DNA of 64,000 nucleotides. Source: CAYFPS01 sp964345075 (lineage in GTDB: Bacteria; CAIWAD01). Made by a program: the position numbers and the translations under genes. How positions within the stretch are numbered: the first letter of the stretch is position 1; the number at the start of each line of letters is the position of its first letter. Location: contig CAYFPS010000005.1 in assembly GCA_964345075.1 (NCBI GenBank), positions 102,800 through 166,799 on the forward strand. The letters run 5' to 3'. Below are positions 34,454 through 42,841 of the stretch, piece by piece. Under the pieces are notes generated by a model, which was not told the DNA's origin, made no database searches, and saw nothing but the letters and a program-made list of their open reading frames with translations.

Positions 34454-35938
34454 TCAGATTTGCTGCCGCCGAGGCCCTTCGTGCTCGCGCAGCTTGGAGT
34501 AAAGTCCGGGCAGGCTGATTTGAAGGAGCCGGGCCGCCTGTCGCTTGTCTTCCCCACAGTGCTTCAGCGCCTTGTGAACAAGTTCACCCTCCAGTTGATG
34601 GAGTGCCTGTTTCAGCGGGGGAATCACCTGCCCGGCTCCTGCTTCACGCAGACAGTGCTGTGCGCCGGAGCCAAGCTCAGCTTCAAGCTGATCTGCCGAC
34701 GCGTCCAGTCGTGCCAGAAGGAAATGACGCAACTCGCGCAAGTTGCCCGGCCAGCTCTTGCGCCTGAGGGCAGCAAGCATCGCCGGCTGCATGAAGGGGT
34801 GTCGCTCCGGGGCAGGCAGGCCCGCCTGAACAAGGAAGTTCAGACAGAAGAGCTCAAGATCATCCAGCCGCTCGCGCAGGGCTGGAACACGGATCACACG
34901 CGCACTGACCCGGTGCAGAAGGTCCAGGCGCATGGCGGCTCCGTTCAGCCGCTCCTCTTCGCAGGTGGCGCAGACCACACGCAGCGAAACCCGCCGAAGC
35001 CCGCTCTCCCCCACTCGCCGGTAGCTTCCATCTTCCAGAAAGCGCAGCAACTTGGCCTGAATGGCGGCATCCAGCACGGCAAACTCATCCAGAAAGAGGA
35101 TTCCGCCCGCGGCGGCTTCCACAAGACCCCGGCGCTCGGTGCTACCCGTAAATGCGCCACGAACCGCGCCGAAAAGCTCGGCCTCCGCCAGCGTTTTGGG
35201 AAGTGCCGCGCAATTGACGGGAACCAGTTCACCTTCCAGCCCGGCCTGCGCCTTCAGATAGCGCAGGGCCAGCTCCTTGCCCGTACCTGTTTCACCAACA
35301 AGAAGCAGAGGAAGCGGGCTGCCGGCGGCCCGGTCAAGCTGCTCCAGCAGGGCACGAAAAGCCGGGCCGCGACCGATCATCTCCCCATGACGAAAGGCAT
35401 CCAGCAGGCAGGAGGCCGGACTCCAGCCAGACTGCTCATTTGGAAAGGCAAGATGCAATCTGCCCGGTCGGGGCGAAGCTCCACCCGCCAGAAAGTCCAG
35501 CAGCCGCTCGGCAGGATTCGCAAGGTCCGGCAGCTTCAGGCAGTTGGCAAGTGCAAGGCGAGCGCTTTCAAGTCTGCCAGCAAGCAGAAACAGCCAGGCC
35601 TGGGCCCACGCGGCTTTCGGCTTGTCCCCAAGTTCTTCAGCCAGCTCTTCCAGGGCCCGAATCGGCTCGGCAGATTGCCAGGCCAGCCAGTGTTGTAGGC
35701 AGCCCGGAAAGCCCAGGCCCAATTCCCTGACCAGTAGCTCACGGCCTTCTCTGGCTGTTGCGGCTCTGCGAATGGCAGCCGGCCTTCCCTCAAGCAGGGC
35801 TTCCAGCATTGGGCCGGTAATCGGGCCGGGCCGCATTTCCTGCCTCTTCAGCCCGCGAGCTTCCAGCCAAGGCATGAAAAGGAGGCCCAGCTCCCGGCAC
35901 CAGTCAAATCCAAGAATGAGAGGCTTGTGTTTGTCCAT
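34454..35938 (-). CDS. Sigma-54-dependent transcriptional activator (AAA+) with unusual N-terminal domain
   Basis: 494 residues from ATG at 35938. The N-terminal 200 residues are helical (LEELAEELGDKPKAAWAQAWLFLLAGR) and contain no receiver, GAF or PAS domain that I recognise. The AAA+ domain (about 205-430) has Walker A (LVGETGTGKE), the sigma-54 contact loop GAFTGS, Walker B (GGILFLDEFAV), and an R-finger region (RLDLLHRVSARVIRVPALRERLDDL). The C-terminal Fis-type HTH is GEDKRQAARLLQISLPGLYSKL. It needs sigma-54 and ATP to open promoters. It is divergent from murC. Candidate targets in the window are the -24/-12 promoters at 31091, 49484 and 59835. Confidence 0.88.
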   Translation of the reverse strand: MDKHKPLILGFDWCRELGLLFMPWLEARGLKRQEMRPGPITGPMLEALLEGRPAAIRRAATAREGRELLVRELGLGFPGCLQHWLAWQSAEPIRALEELAEELGDKPKAAWAQAWLFLLAGRLESARLALANCLKLPDLANPAERLLDFLAGGASPRPGRLHLAFPNEQSGWSPASCLLDAFRHGEMIGRGPAFRALLEQLDRAAGSPLPLLLVGETGTGKELALRYLKAQAGLEGELVPVNCAALPKTLAEAELFGAVRGAFTGSTERRGLVEAAAGGILFLDEFAVLDAAIQAKLLRFLEDGSYRRVGESGLRRVSLRVVCATCEEERLNGAAMRLDLLHRVSARVIRVPALRERLDDLELFCLNFLVQAGLPAPERHPFMQPAMLAALRRKSWPGNLRELRHFLLARLDASADQLEAELGSGAQHCLREAGAGQVIPPLKQALHQLEGELVHKALKHCGEDKRQAARLLQISLPGLYSKLREHEGPRRQQI

Positions 35939-36052
35939 TTCCGGCTCACGCCAAAGGATGCTGGCGTGTTTCAGCGAATTCAAGAAAATCAGCCTCAAAG
36001 TGTCCGGCCTGTTCGCAGAATGGAACACGGGCTCCTGCTGCCAGCCATGCCT

Positions 36053-36060
36053 TACATTTG
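36053..36060 (+). promoter_or_regulatory. Bacteroidota-like -7 box before murC
   Basis: TACATTTG matches TAnnTTTG, the -7 element of housekeeping promoters of Bacteroidota. It lies 23 bases before the murC ATG. No clear -33 TTTG was found, so support is weak. Confidence 0.3.
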
Positions 36061-36082
36061 GAGCATTATTCGTGGAGATTTC

Positions 36083-37489
36083 ATGATCCAGGGCTTGCCG
36101 GAACGAATTCACTTCTCAGGGATTGGCGGAGCCGGTATGAGTGGCCTGGCCAGTGTTCTGCATGAGGCCGGTCATTGTATCACAGGTTCGGACAGGGACG
36201 ATCATCCGGTAGTGCAGCAGCTTCGTAGCGCAGGCATTGCCATTCGCATCGGCCAGCAGGAGCTCCCCGAATCTCCGGAACTGCTGGTGCGCACGGCAGC
36301 CATGCCGGAGACACACCCGGAGATCGCCATTGCCCTTAAGCGGGGCATTCCAGTCATGAAGCGCGCCGAACTGCTGGGGCGAATTTGTGACACACCAGTT
36401 TCAGTGGCAATTGCAGGCACTCACGGCAAAACGAGTATCACGGCCATGCTGGCCAAGCTGCTGGAGCGCTGCGTGCCCGGCGCGGGCTGGTTTATCGGTG
36501 GACAGCTGAAGCATCTGCCGGCGGCCAGGCTGGGTGATGGCAGCCTGCGCATCTGTGAGGCCGATGAGTTCGATCGCAGCTTCCAGCGCCTGGCTCCATC
36601 GCACATCGTACTGGGCGCCGTGGACTGGGATCATGTGGATTGCTACCCAACGCGCGAGGACATGTTTGAAGCCTTTGACCGGCTGCTGGCTGCAAGACGT
36701 GGCCCGGCACCACTGATCATGCAGGCCGGTGCCTCCGCTCTGGGAGAAGGCGCTGCTTATCTTCCGCAGGAGCTGCGTGAAGGCAAACTGAAGGCAATCG
36801 TTGTGGGTGAAGGTCCCGATGCCGACCTGCGTGTGCGGTCGCGCGGTGGCGACGGTAACTGCTTTGATCTTGTCCCAAAGAATAGCTGGCCCGGTGACGA
36901 CAACCGCCGTCCGCTCTCGATCCGCATCGGGCTGCCCGGAGCACACAATCGCCTGAACGCTGCCACGGCCCTGGCCTGGCTGCTGCTGGGCGAGTGGGGT
37001 GGGCGTGTATCACGCGAAGATGCCGCAGCGGCCATCTGTGATTTTCAAGGATTGAATCGTCGCTTTGAGCTACTGGCATCCAGTGGACGCCGAAGACTCT
37101 ATGATGATTACGGCCATCATCCCAGCGAGATTGCGGCCTTTATCCGCGGTCTGCGTGAAGTGGCAACCGGACCCATTACGGTGATACATCAGCCGCATAC
37201 CTACAGCCGCGTCAAGGCCTTTGCTCCAGAGACCGGCCAGGCGCTCTCGCTTGCCGACAGGGTGATTCTCTGGCCCGTTTTCCCGGCCAGAGAGGAGCCG
37301 ATTCCCGGTGTGACACATCGCTCGATCCTGCCCTTTGTCGAATCCGGCAAGGGCTATGCCGTGGACACGCAGGAGGAACTGATTGAACTGCTTTCCGGCA
37401 GGCTGCACGATGACGAGGTGATTGCCACGGTCGGGGCCGGTGACTTGTATCACGCACACAGCAAACTGACAGACCTTTTACACAGCTGA
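36083..37489 (+). CDS. murC: UDP-N-acetylmuramate-L-alanine ligase
   Basis: 468 residues from ATG at 36083 (Shine-Dalgarno GGAG). MurC joins L-Ala to UDP-MurNAc in the cytoplasm using ATP. Seen: the N-terminal UDP-binding loop IHFSGIGGAGMSGLASVL, ATP-binding AIAGTHGKTSITAMLAKLL, the middle-domain ICEADEFDRSF, GLPGAHNRLNAATALAW, and the C-terminal RRLYDDYGHHPSEIAAF. The DDYGHHPSE motif with this length fits MurC; Mpl is the alternative but usually has a different N-terminal start. The next gene is dapF, so the pair supplies the cell-wall path. It holds five GTGATAC copies, read as C-I-T, S-I-T, V-S-R, V-I-H and Y-H. Confidence 0.9.
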   Translation: MIQGLPERIHFSGIGGAGMSGLASVLHEAGHCITGSDRDDHPVVQQLRSAGIAIRIGQQELPESPELLVRTAAMPETHPEIAIALKRGIPVMKRAELLGRICDTPVSVAIAGTHGKTSITAMLAKLLERCVPGAGWFIGGQLKHLPAARLGDGSLRICEADEFDRSFQRLAPSHIVLGAVDWDHVDCYPTREDMFEAFDRLLAARRGPAPLIMQAGASALGEGAAYLPQELREGKLKAIVVGEGPDADLRVRSRGGDGNCFDLVPKNSWPGDDNRRPLSIRIGLPGAHNRLNAATALAWLLLGEWGGRVSREDAAAAICDFQGLNRRFELLASSGRRRLYDDYGHHPSEIAAFIRGLREVATGPITVIHQPHTYSRVKAFAPETGQALSLADRVILWPVFPAREEPIPGVTHRSILPFVESGKGYAVDTQEELIELLSGRLHDDEVIATVGAGDLYHAHSKLTDLLHS

Positions 37490-37495
37490 GAGCTT

Positions 37496-38314
37496 ATGCG
37501 CTTTTCCTTTTCGAAACTCTCCGCCTGCGGCAACGATTTTGTCGCCATGGACAATCGCCAGCAGATTGACCTGCTGGAAGAGCCGCAGACAATACGCCAC
37601 ATCTGTGATCGCAGAATGGGCATCGGCGCTGATGGCCTGCTGCTTGTTGAAGATGAGCCGAGGGCTGATTTCAGCATGCGCATCTTCAATCCCGATGGCA
37701 GCGAAGCGCGCATGTGCGGCAATGGCGCCAGAGCCTGTGCTCACTTTGCGAGCAGTCTGGGGATTGGCGGCCGGCGCTTGCGCTTTAGCACCCGGGCAGG
37801 AATGCAGGAGGCGGAGGCAACAGCGGAAGGCAGCCGTCTATGGCTGAGCGCACCAGAAGCTCGTGGCGCTGGCATCGAGGAACTTGAACGCGACAGCGCT
37901 CTGGATGAGATGAAGGAAGAAGGACTGAGTATCGCCGGCTTCATTCGCGTGGGCGTTCCGCACCTTGTGGTCCAGACAGCACAGCTGGCAAGCGATGCAT
38001 TGCTGGATAACTGGGGTGCGCGCCTGGCCCATCACCCGGCCTGGGGCGAAGAGGGCACGAACGTGATGTTCGCTCACGTTGTATCACAGGGAGAGATTCA
38101 GCTGCGGAGCTGGGAAAAGGGTGTCGAAGGTGAAACCTGGGGCTGTGGGACGGGTGCTGTGGCCAGCACACTCTTGCTCGGTGATACACACAACATGAAG
38201 AGCGAGGTCGCGGTCATCATGAAGGGCGGCACCTTGCAGGTCATGACCGAAGGCACGCTCTCCTTCAGCGGTACAATTCACGAGGCTTTTCGCGGGGAGA
38301 TCGAGCTGGGCTGA
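37496..38314 (+). CDS. dapF: Diaminopimelate epimerase
   Basis: 272 residues. DapF turns LL- into meso-diaminopimelate for peptidoglycan and lysine. The two catalytic cysteines are present in symmetric motifs: ARMCGNGARACAHFA and TWGCGTGAVASTLL. The N-terminal motif FSKLSACGNDFVAMDN and the RRMGIGADGLL loop are also typical. It is six bases after murC on the same strand and is the last gene of the pair, ending seven bases before the convergent sugar transferase gene. No terminator was seen between them. Confidence 0.93.
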   Translation: MRFSFSKLSACGNDFVAMDNRQQIDLLEEPQTIRHICDRRMGIGADGLLLVEDEPRADFSMRIFNPDGSEARMCGNGARACAHFASSLGIGGRRLRFSTRAGMQEAEATAEGSRLWLSAPEARGAGIEELERDSALDEMKEEGLSIAGFIRVGVPHLVVQTAQLASDALLDNWGARLAHHPAWGEEGTNVMFAHVVSQGEIQLRSWEKGVEGETWGCGTGAVASTLLLGDTHNMKSEVAVIMKGGTLQVMTEGTLSFSGTIHEAFRGEIELG

Positions 38315-38320
38315 TTGGCT

Positions 38321-39745
38321 CTAGTAGGCGCCCTCGTTGCTAACCAGCACGGTCAAGGTCTTGAGAATGATTCGCAGATCCATCCAGATGGACCAGTTGC
38401 GGATGTAATACATATCCAGCTTGACGCGGTCTTCAAAGTCCAGATCGCTGCGACCGGACACCTGCCACAAGCCCGTAAGGCCGGGGCGCACGGACATGAA
38501 GTTTTCCTGCCACACACCGTACTTGTCGTATTCCAGCTCTGAAATGGGGCGCGGGCCAACCAGTGACATCTCGCCCTTGAGCACATTGAGAATCTGCGGC
38601 ATCTCATCAATGGAGATCTTGCGCAGAACCTTGCCGATTCGTGTGATACGTGGGTCGTTCTTTAGTTTACAGAGCTCTTCCCACTCGCGCCTGGCCTCTT
38701 CGTCCTTGGCCAGCAGCTTCTCCAGCACTTCGTCACCGTTGATCACCATCGTGCGGAACTTGTTCAAGTGGATGTGCTTCATGCCGCGACCGAAGCGTCG
38801 ATGGCGATAGATCACCGGACCCGGACTGTCCAGGCGGATCAGGAGGGCAACCAGCAGCAGCAGCGGGCTTAACAGAATCAGGCCGGCCAGTGAGCCCACA
38901 ATGTCCAGACTGCGCTTGAGGAAGGCGTTCCAGGGACTACGCAGACCCTGATTAAAGTTGAGTACATCCTGTGATCCAACACGCCCGATTTCCACCTCTG
39001 CGATGTCAAGGACGGCCAGATCAGGCAGCACATAAACACTGCCCGCCTTGCCGGCGATGCGATGGATCAGTTCGGTCAATTGCTGGCGACGCATGTGTGT
39101 TGCACAGAGCAGCAGTCGATTGGTCTGCTCAATGCGTGATTCAAGCGCATCCAGTCCGCCCAGTACCGGCAAGGCCCACTCACCCGCGGCATCATCGGTT
39201 ACAATCAATGCACGAATGCCCATGCTCGCTACCAGCCGTTTGCCCTTGGGCCCCGCCAGCAAAGCCTTCAGGCCGGCGCTGTTGCCCACCAGCACGCCAT
39301 CCCGTGAACGCGCCAACTGGTTGACCACCCAGATCTGCAGCAGCACGCGCCAGAGCGGCAGCACCAGCAGCAGCGCCAGTCCGGCAATCAAAAGCGAGCT
39401 CCAGTCCGGCATGGAAAGGCCAGTCAACTTCTGTGATGCAAAAGGCAATCCGGTTACCAGAGCAATTGCCAGCAGCAAGAGCGGCATGCTGATGGAGCGG
39501 ATCGAGGCGAACCAGACATCCCAGGGATCCTGCAGCTGCACACGGAAGAGCTTCTCCTGCCAGGCGCTCACCAGCCAGAAAAGGGTGGTAAAAAGGAAAA
39601 GGCTGAAGCGCGGCGTCAGGCCGACATCGCCCGCCAGCACGGGCATGTAGCCTTTGCCGGCCAGCATCAGCTCGGCATTGAAGCAGAGGAGGATGAGCAG
39701 GGCATCCACCAATGGGAAGAGCAGTCTGAGGATTCCGGCTTTCAT
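38321..39745 (-). CDS. Exopolysaccharide polyprenyl glycosylphosphotransferase (WcaJ/WbaP-like)
   Basis: 474 residues. The N-terminal half has four or more membrane helices and a Rossmann-like (CoA-binding) region. The C-terminal bacterial sugar transferase domain (about 270-474) shows KRSLDIVGSLAGLILLSPLL, RHRRFGRGMKHIHLNKFRTM, DPRITRIGKVLRKISIDEMPQILNVLKGEMSLVGPRP (split here as family motif), and RPGLTGLWQVSGRSDLDF. It transfers a sugar-1-phosphate onto undecaprenyl phosphate at the inner membrane, the priming step of capsule or exopolysaccharide. Wzz-like protein 33212-34387 would work in the same path. It ends one base after the start of the NtrC-type gene stop, so the two probably share a transcript. 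Confidence 0.9.
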   Translation of the reverse strand: MKAGILRLLFPLVDALLILLCFNAELMLAGKGYMPVLAGDVGLTPRFSLFLFTTLFWLVSAWQEKLFRVQLQDPWDVWFASIRSISMPLLLLAIALVTGLPFASQKLTGLSMPDWSSLLIAGLALLLVLPLWRVLLQIWVVNQLARSRDGVLVGNSAGLKALLAGPKGKRLVASMGIRALIVTDDAAGEWALPVLGGLDALESRIEQTNRLLLCATHMRRQQLTELIHRIAGKAGSVYVLPDLAVLDIAEVEIGRVGSQDVLNFNQGLRSPWNAFLKRSLDIVGSLAGLILLSPLLLLVALLIRLDSPGPVIYRHRRFGRGMKHIHLNKFRTMVINGDEVLEKLLAKDEEARREWEELCKLKNDPRITRIGKVLRKISIDEMPQILNVLKGEMSLVGPRPISELEYDKYGVWQENFMSVRPGLTGLWQVSGRSDLDFEDRVKLDMYYIRNWSIWMDLRIILKTLTVLVSNEGAY

Positions 39746-41148
39746 CAGTCGAGATTCAGATCGTGTTTCTTGATACGATAACGCATGGTCTCACGGCTAA
39801 GGCCCAGGAGCCTGGCTGCCCGTGATACATTGTAGCGCGCTTTCTTCATGGCGCGGGCAATCAGGATTTTTTCGAATTCATCCAGCGAAAATCCTTCGTC
39901 CGGAATTTCGAAATCGTAGCCGATGCGCTGACGCTTCGCTTCGCGCTGCTCGCTTCCATTGTCCTGTTCGCGGCGACTGCGGCGACGCCAGAGGTACAGG
40001 TGCTCGGCCTCTACCAGGTCTTCGGCTTCAATCAGCACCGCGCGCTCAACGGAGTTGCGCAGCTCGCGCACATTGCCCGGCCAGTTATAGGCCTTGAGTG
40101 CCTCAAGCGCCTGCTCGGAAAAACCGCGAATCGAGCGGCTGTGCTCGCGGCAGAAGCGCTTAAGGAAAAACTCCGCAAGCGTCAGAATGTCACCCTCGCG
40201 ATCCCGCAGCGGCGGCAGATCCAGCGTGATCACATTCAAGCGGAAATAGAGGTCTTCGCGAAAGGCGTGTTCGTTGATCATGTCGTCCAGATTCTTGTGC
40301 GTGGCGGCAACCAGCCGGACATCCACCGGAATCTTGCGGTCACCGCCGACGCGGCGAATCGCCCGCTCTTCCAGAACACGCAGAATCTTGGCCTGCAGGT
40401 TGTAATCCATGTCGCCGATTTCGTCAAGGAAGAAGGTGCCGCCATTAGCCCGCTCCAGCAGGCCGATCTTGCCCTCCTTGGCATCGGTGAAGGCGCCCTT
40501 TTCGTGCCCGAAGAGCTCGGACTCAAGCAGCTGCGAAGGGATCGCCGAACAGTTGACTTCAATAAAGGGCTCTTCGCGTCTGGACGAATTGAAGTGAATG
40601 GCCCGTGCAAAAAGCTCCTTGCCTGTTCCTGTCTCACCGCGAATGAGCACCGTGTTCGCGCTGGAACTGGCCACCTTGGCCGTGCGATCCTTGGCCCTGC
40701 TCATGGCCGGTGAATCACCGATGATCGAGCTGAAATCGTATTCCTCTCCGCGGGGCTTGGTCATCTCCAGCCGCAGGCGCTCACGCATTCCACGCTGCAC
40801 CTTTTCCATGGCCAGACGGACCTGCTCCAGCGGAACCGGCTTGAGCAGAAGGTCCATCGCGCCCAGACGGGTTGCTTCCAGCACAATACTGCTGCTGTAT
40901 TCGCCCGTGATCATCAGGCAGTCCAGCTCCGGATACTCCTCACGCAAGCGCTTGAGCACTTCAAGCCCTGAGATGTCCGGCAGCTGAATATCCAGCAGCA
41001 CCACATCCGGAACCGTACGGGCCGCCGCGGCAATGGCCTCACGCCCTTCAGTCAGGACATGGACCTCGTGACCCTCGGCCTCCAGAAACTCGCTTAAAAC
41101 CCGGCCAACACCGGGATCATCATCCACGACGAAAACACAGAAACTCAT
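39745..41148 (-). CDS. NtrC-family response regulator (receiver, AAA+, Fis HTH)
   Basis: 467 residues from ATG at 41148 (TTG at 41154 is also in frame). Receiver (1-115): VVDDD acidic pocket, phospho-Asp53 in VVLLDIQLPD, Thr in MITGEY, Lys in LLLKPVP. AAA+: Walker A GETGTGKE, sigma-54 loop HEKGAFTDAKEG, Walker B GGTFFLDEIGD, LPPLRDREGDI. C-terminal Fis HTH: YNVSRAARLLGLSRETMRYRIKKH. The loop is GAFTDA rather than GAFTGA. It is phosphorylated by an unknown kinase; the orphan kinase at 50474 is one candidate. It sits between rsgA and the sugar transferase, so it may control exopolysaccharide. Confidence 0.92.
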   Translation of the reverse strand: MSFCVFVVDDDPGVGRVLSEFLEAEGHEVHVLTEGREAIAAAARTVPDVVLLDIQLPDISGLEVLKRLREEYPELDCLMITGEYSSSIVLEATRLGAMDLLLKPVPLEQVRLAMEKVQRGMRERLRLEMTKPRGEEYDFSSIIGDSPAMSRAKDRTAKVASSSANTVLIRGETGTGKELFARAIHFNSSRREEPFIEVNCSAIPSQLLESELFGHEKGAFTDAKEGKIGLLERANGGTFFLDEIGDMDYNLQAKILRVLEERAIRRVGGDRKIPVDVRLVAATHKNLDDMINEHAFREDLYFRLNVITLDLPPLRDREGDILTLAEFFLKRFCREHSRSIRGFSEQALEALKAYNWPGNVRELRNSVERAVLIEAEDLVEAEHLYLWRRRSRREQDNGSEQREAKRQRIGYDFEIPDEGFSLDEFEKILIARAMKKARYNVSRAARLLGLSRETMRYRIKKHDLNLD

Positions 41149-41150
41149 GA

Positions 41151-42257
41151 TCAATTTCCTCGAAGCTGCTCAAGCACCTGAAGATAGTTGCGATAGCGCA
41201 GCATTGAAACGACCCCGTCCTCCACAGCCTGCTTGACCGCGCAATCGGGTTCGTGTGTGTGACTGCAATTGTGAAAGTGACATTCGCCCGCATGGGCCCG
41301 GAACTCAGGGTAGAGCGCGGCTACTTCGGCCTCGTCCATGCCCCACAGGCGGAATTCCTTGATACCCGGAGTATCGGCAACCCAGCCGCCAAAGCGAAAT
41401 GCGATCAGGCGGGAATGGGTGGTTGTGTGACGACCTTTGCGCGCGCCCTGCATGATCTCGCCCACCGGCAGGGCAAGTTCCGGATCCAGCGCATTGAGCA
41501 GCGAGCTCTTCCCCACACCGGATTGTCCGCTCAGCACGGAAACACGGTCGGTCAATGTATCACGCAGCACATCCAGTCCCGCGCCGCTCTCTGCACTGCA
41601 CTCCAGCACCGGATAGCCTGCTTCACGATAGACTTCCGCGATTTCCTGCCATTCGCCTTCGGGGTCCAGATCTACCTTGTTGAGGACAATGATCGAGGAA
41701 ATATGATAGGCCTCGGCCGCCAGCAGATAGCGATCCAGCACGCCCGGCTTGAGATAGGGATCACAGACCGAAGCAACCACCAGCAGCTGATCAACATTGG
41801 AGACAATCACCTGCTCGATTTCTTCGTGAATTTTTGAAGCGCGGCTGATGCGATTATCTCGCGGCAATACTTCGACAATCAGTTCCTGAGCAGGATCGAC
41901 CAGCACGCGATCACCCACAGCAACCAGCGTCGCGTCCGGGTGGGGCGAGCGCGTTGTGGAGCGTGATCGGGCCTGCAGCAGCGACCCGTTCTCCAGCTGA
42001 ACTTCAAAGAGGCTTCTGCGAAAATGAATCACGCGGCCCGGCACAAGATCCTCGCTCTGGCTGCGCTGACCGTCCTTCACCTTGCGTGAGCGGGCAATCG
42101 CCGTATCCGAAAACTCTTCGGCTTCCTCCAGACCAAGCTGTGATACAGTCTGCTCCATCAATGTGGCACGGCGACGCTCACGGCGCTCCTCGTGTCGCTC
42201 GATGTCTTCGCGTTGACGCTTGTCACGCTTCTTGCGTGTCCAGGTGCGCTGTGCCAT
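41151..42257 (-). CDS. rsgA: Ribosome small-subunit GTPase RsgA
   Basis: 368 residues from ATG at 42257, where the GNAT stop overlaps as TGATG. A long basic N-terminal extension (KKRDKRQREDIERHEERRERRRA) precedes the OB fold (about 70-150). The GTPase domain is circularly permuted: G4 (IIVLNKVDL), G5 (LECSAESGAG), G1 (LSGQSGVGKSSLLNAL), G2 (KGRHTTTHS), G3 (VADTPGIKEF). A zinc site follows (ECHFHNCSHTHEPDC). RsgA checks late 30S assembly. The extension of about 60 residues is longer than usual. Confidence 0.94.
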   Translation of the reverse strand: MAQRTWTRKKRDKRQREDIERHEERRERRRATLMEQTVSQLGLEEAEEFSDTAIARSRKVKDGQRSQSEDLVPGRVIHFRRSLFEVQLENGSLLQARSRSTTRSPHPDATLVAVGDRVLVDPAQELIVEVLPRDNRISRASKIHEEIEQVIVSNVDQLLVVASVCDPYLKPGVLDRYLLAAEAYHISSIIVLNKVDLDPEGEWQEIAEVYREAGYPVLECSAESGAGLDVLRDTLTDRVSVLSGQSGVGKSSLLNALDPELALPVGEIMQGARKGRHTTTHSRLIAFRFGGWVADTPGIKEFRLWGMDEAEVAALYPEFRAHAGECHFHNCSHTHEPDCAVKQAVEDGVVSMLRYRNYLQVLEQLRGN

Positions 42258-42838
42258 CAGCTCCGAATCCCTTCCGGGTGGTGTTTGCCATCGGAAAGCA
42301 GCAGTCCATACAGGGCGGAATCCGACCACTCTTCACCCACTCGCCAGCGATGACGCAGGGTGCCCTCCAGAGTAAAGCCGAGCTTCTCAAGTAGCCTGCA
42401 GCAGGCTGTATTACGCGGGTCCGTTCCAGCCTCGATGCGCTGGCGACCAAGTCTGCCAAAGGCATAAGCAATTACGGCGCGGGCAGCTTCCGTCATCAAG
42501 CCCTGCTGCCAGTAGTCGGCGGCGAGCAGAAAGCCGATCTCGGCCCTGAGCGATTGCTCATCCAGCTTGAAGAGGCTGATGGCCCCGATCACGGATGGCT
42601 TTTCAACTCCTTTTTGCAACATCATCCATTCAACGCCCGTGCCCTGCTGGCGCTGCTCGCGCAACATGGCAATTCTGGCTACAGCCTCATTGGGCTCGCT
42701 CATCGGCAGCCGGCTCAGATAGCGTGCCTGCGCAGGATCGGAATGCAGCTGAAAAAGATCCGGGGCATCTTCATCTTGCACCTGCCTTAAAAGCAGCCGC
42801 TCAGTTTGCAGTTCCTGCTGAAGCAATTCCTGTATCAC
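42257..42838 (-). CDS. GNAT-family (RimJ/RimL-like) acetyltransferase
   Basis: 193 residues. The fold signs are ELQTERLLLRQVQDEDAPDLFQLHSD at the N-terminus, VIGAISLFKLDEQSLRAEIGFLL, the acetyl-CoA loop DYWQQGLMTEAARAVIAYAF (Q/R-x-x-G-x-x-T/A) and DPRNTACCRLLEKLGFTLEGTL. It acetylates ribosomal proteins or small amines; the substrate cannot be told. The start codon GTG (42838-42836) belongs to a copy of GTGATACA. The stop overlaps the rsgA start. Confidence 0.88.
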   Translation of the reverse strand: MIQELLQQELQTERLLLRQVQDEDAPDLFQLHSDPAQARYLSRLPMSEPNEAVARIAMLREQRQQGTGVEWMMLQKGVEKPSVIGAISLFKLDEQSLRAEIGFLLAADYWQQGLMTEAARAVIAYAFGRLGRQRIEAGTDPRNTACCRLLEKLGFTLEGTLRHRWRVGEEWSDSALYGLLLSDGKHHPEGIRS

Positions 42839-42841
42839 GCC

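Noticed and set aside
34454..35938. Activator as part of a phage shock (PspF) system
   Set aside because: PspF is shorter, lacks an N-terminal domain of this size, and no pspA-like gene is near.
36083..37489. Mpl (murein peptide ligase) instead of MurC
   Set aside because: DDYGHHPSE and the dapF neighbour fit MurC better, though only a phylogeny would settle it.
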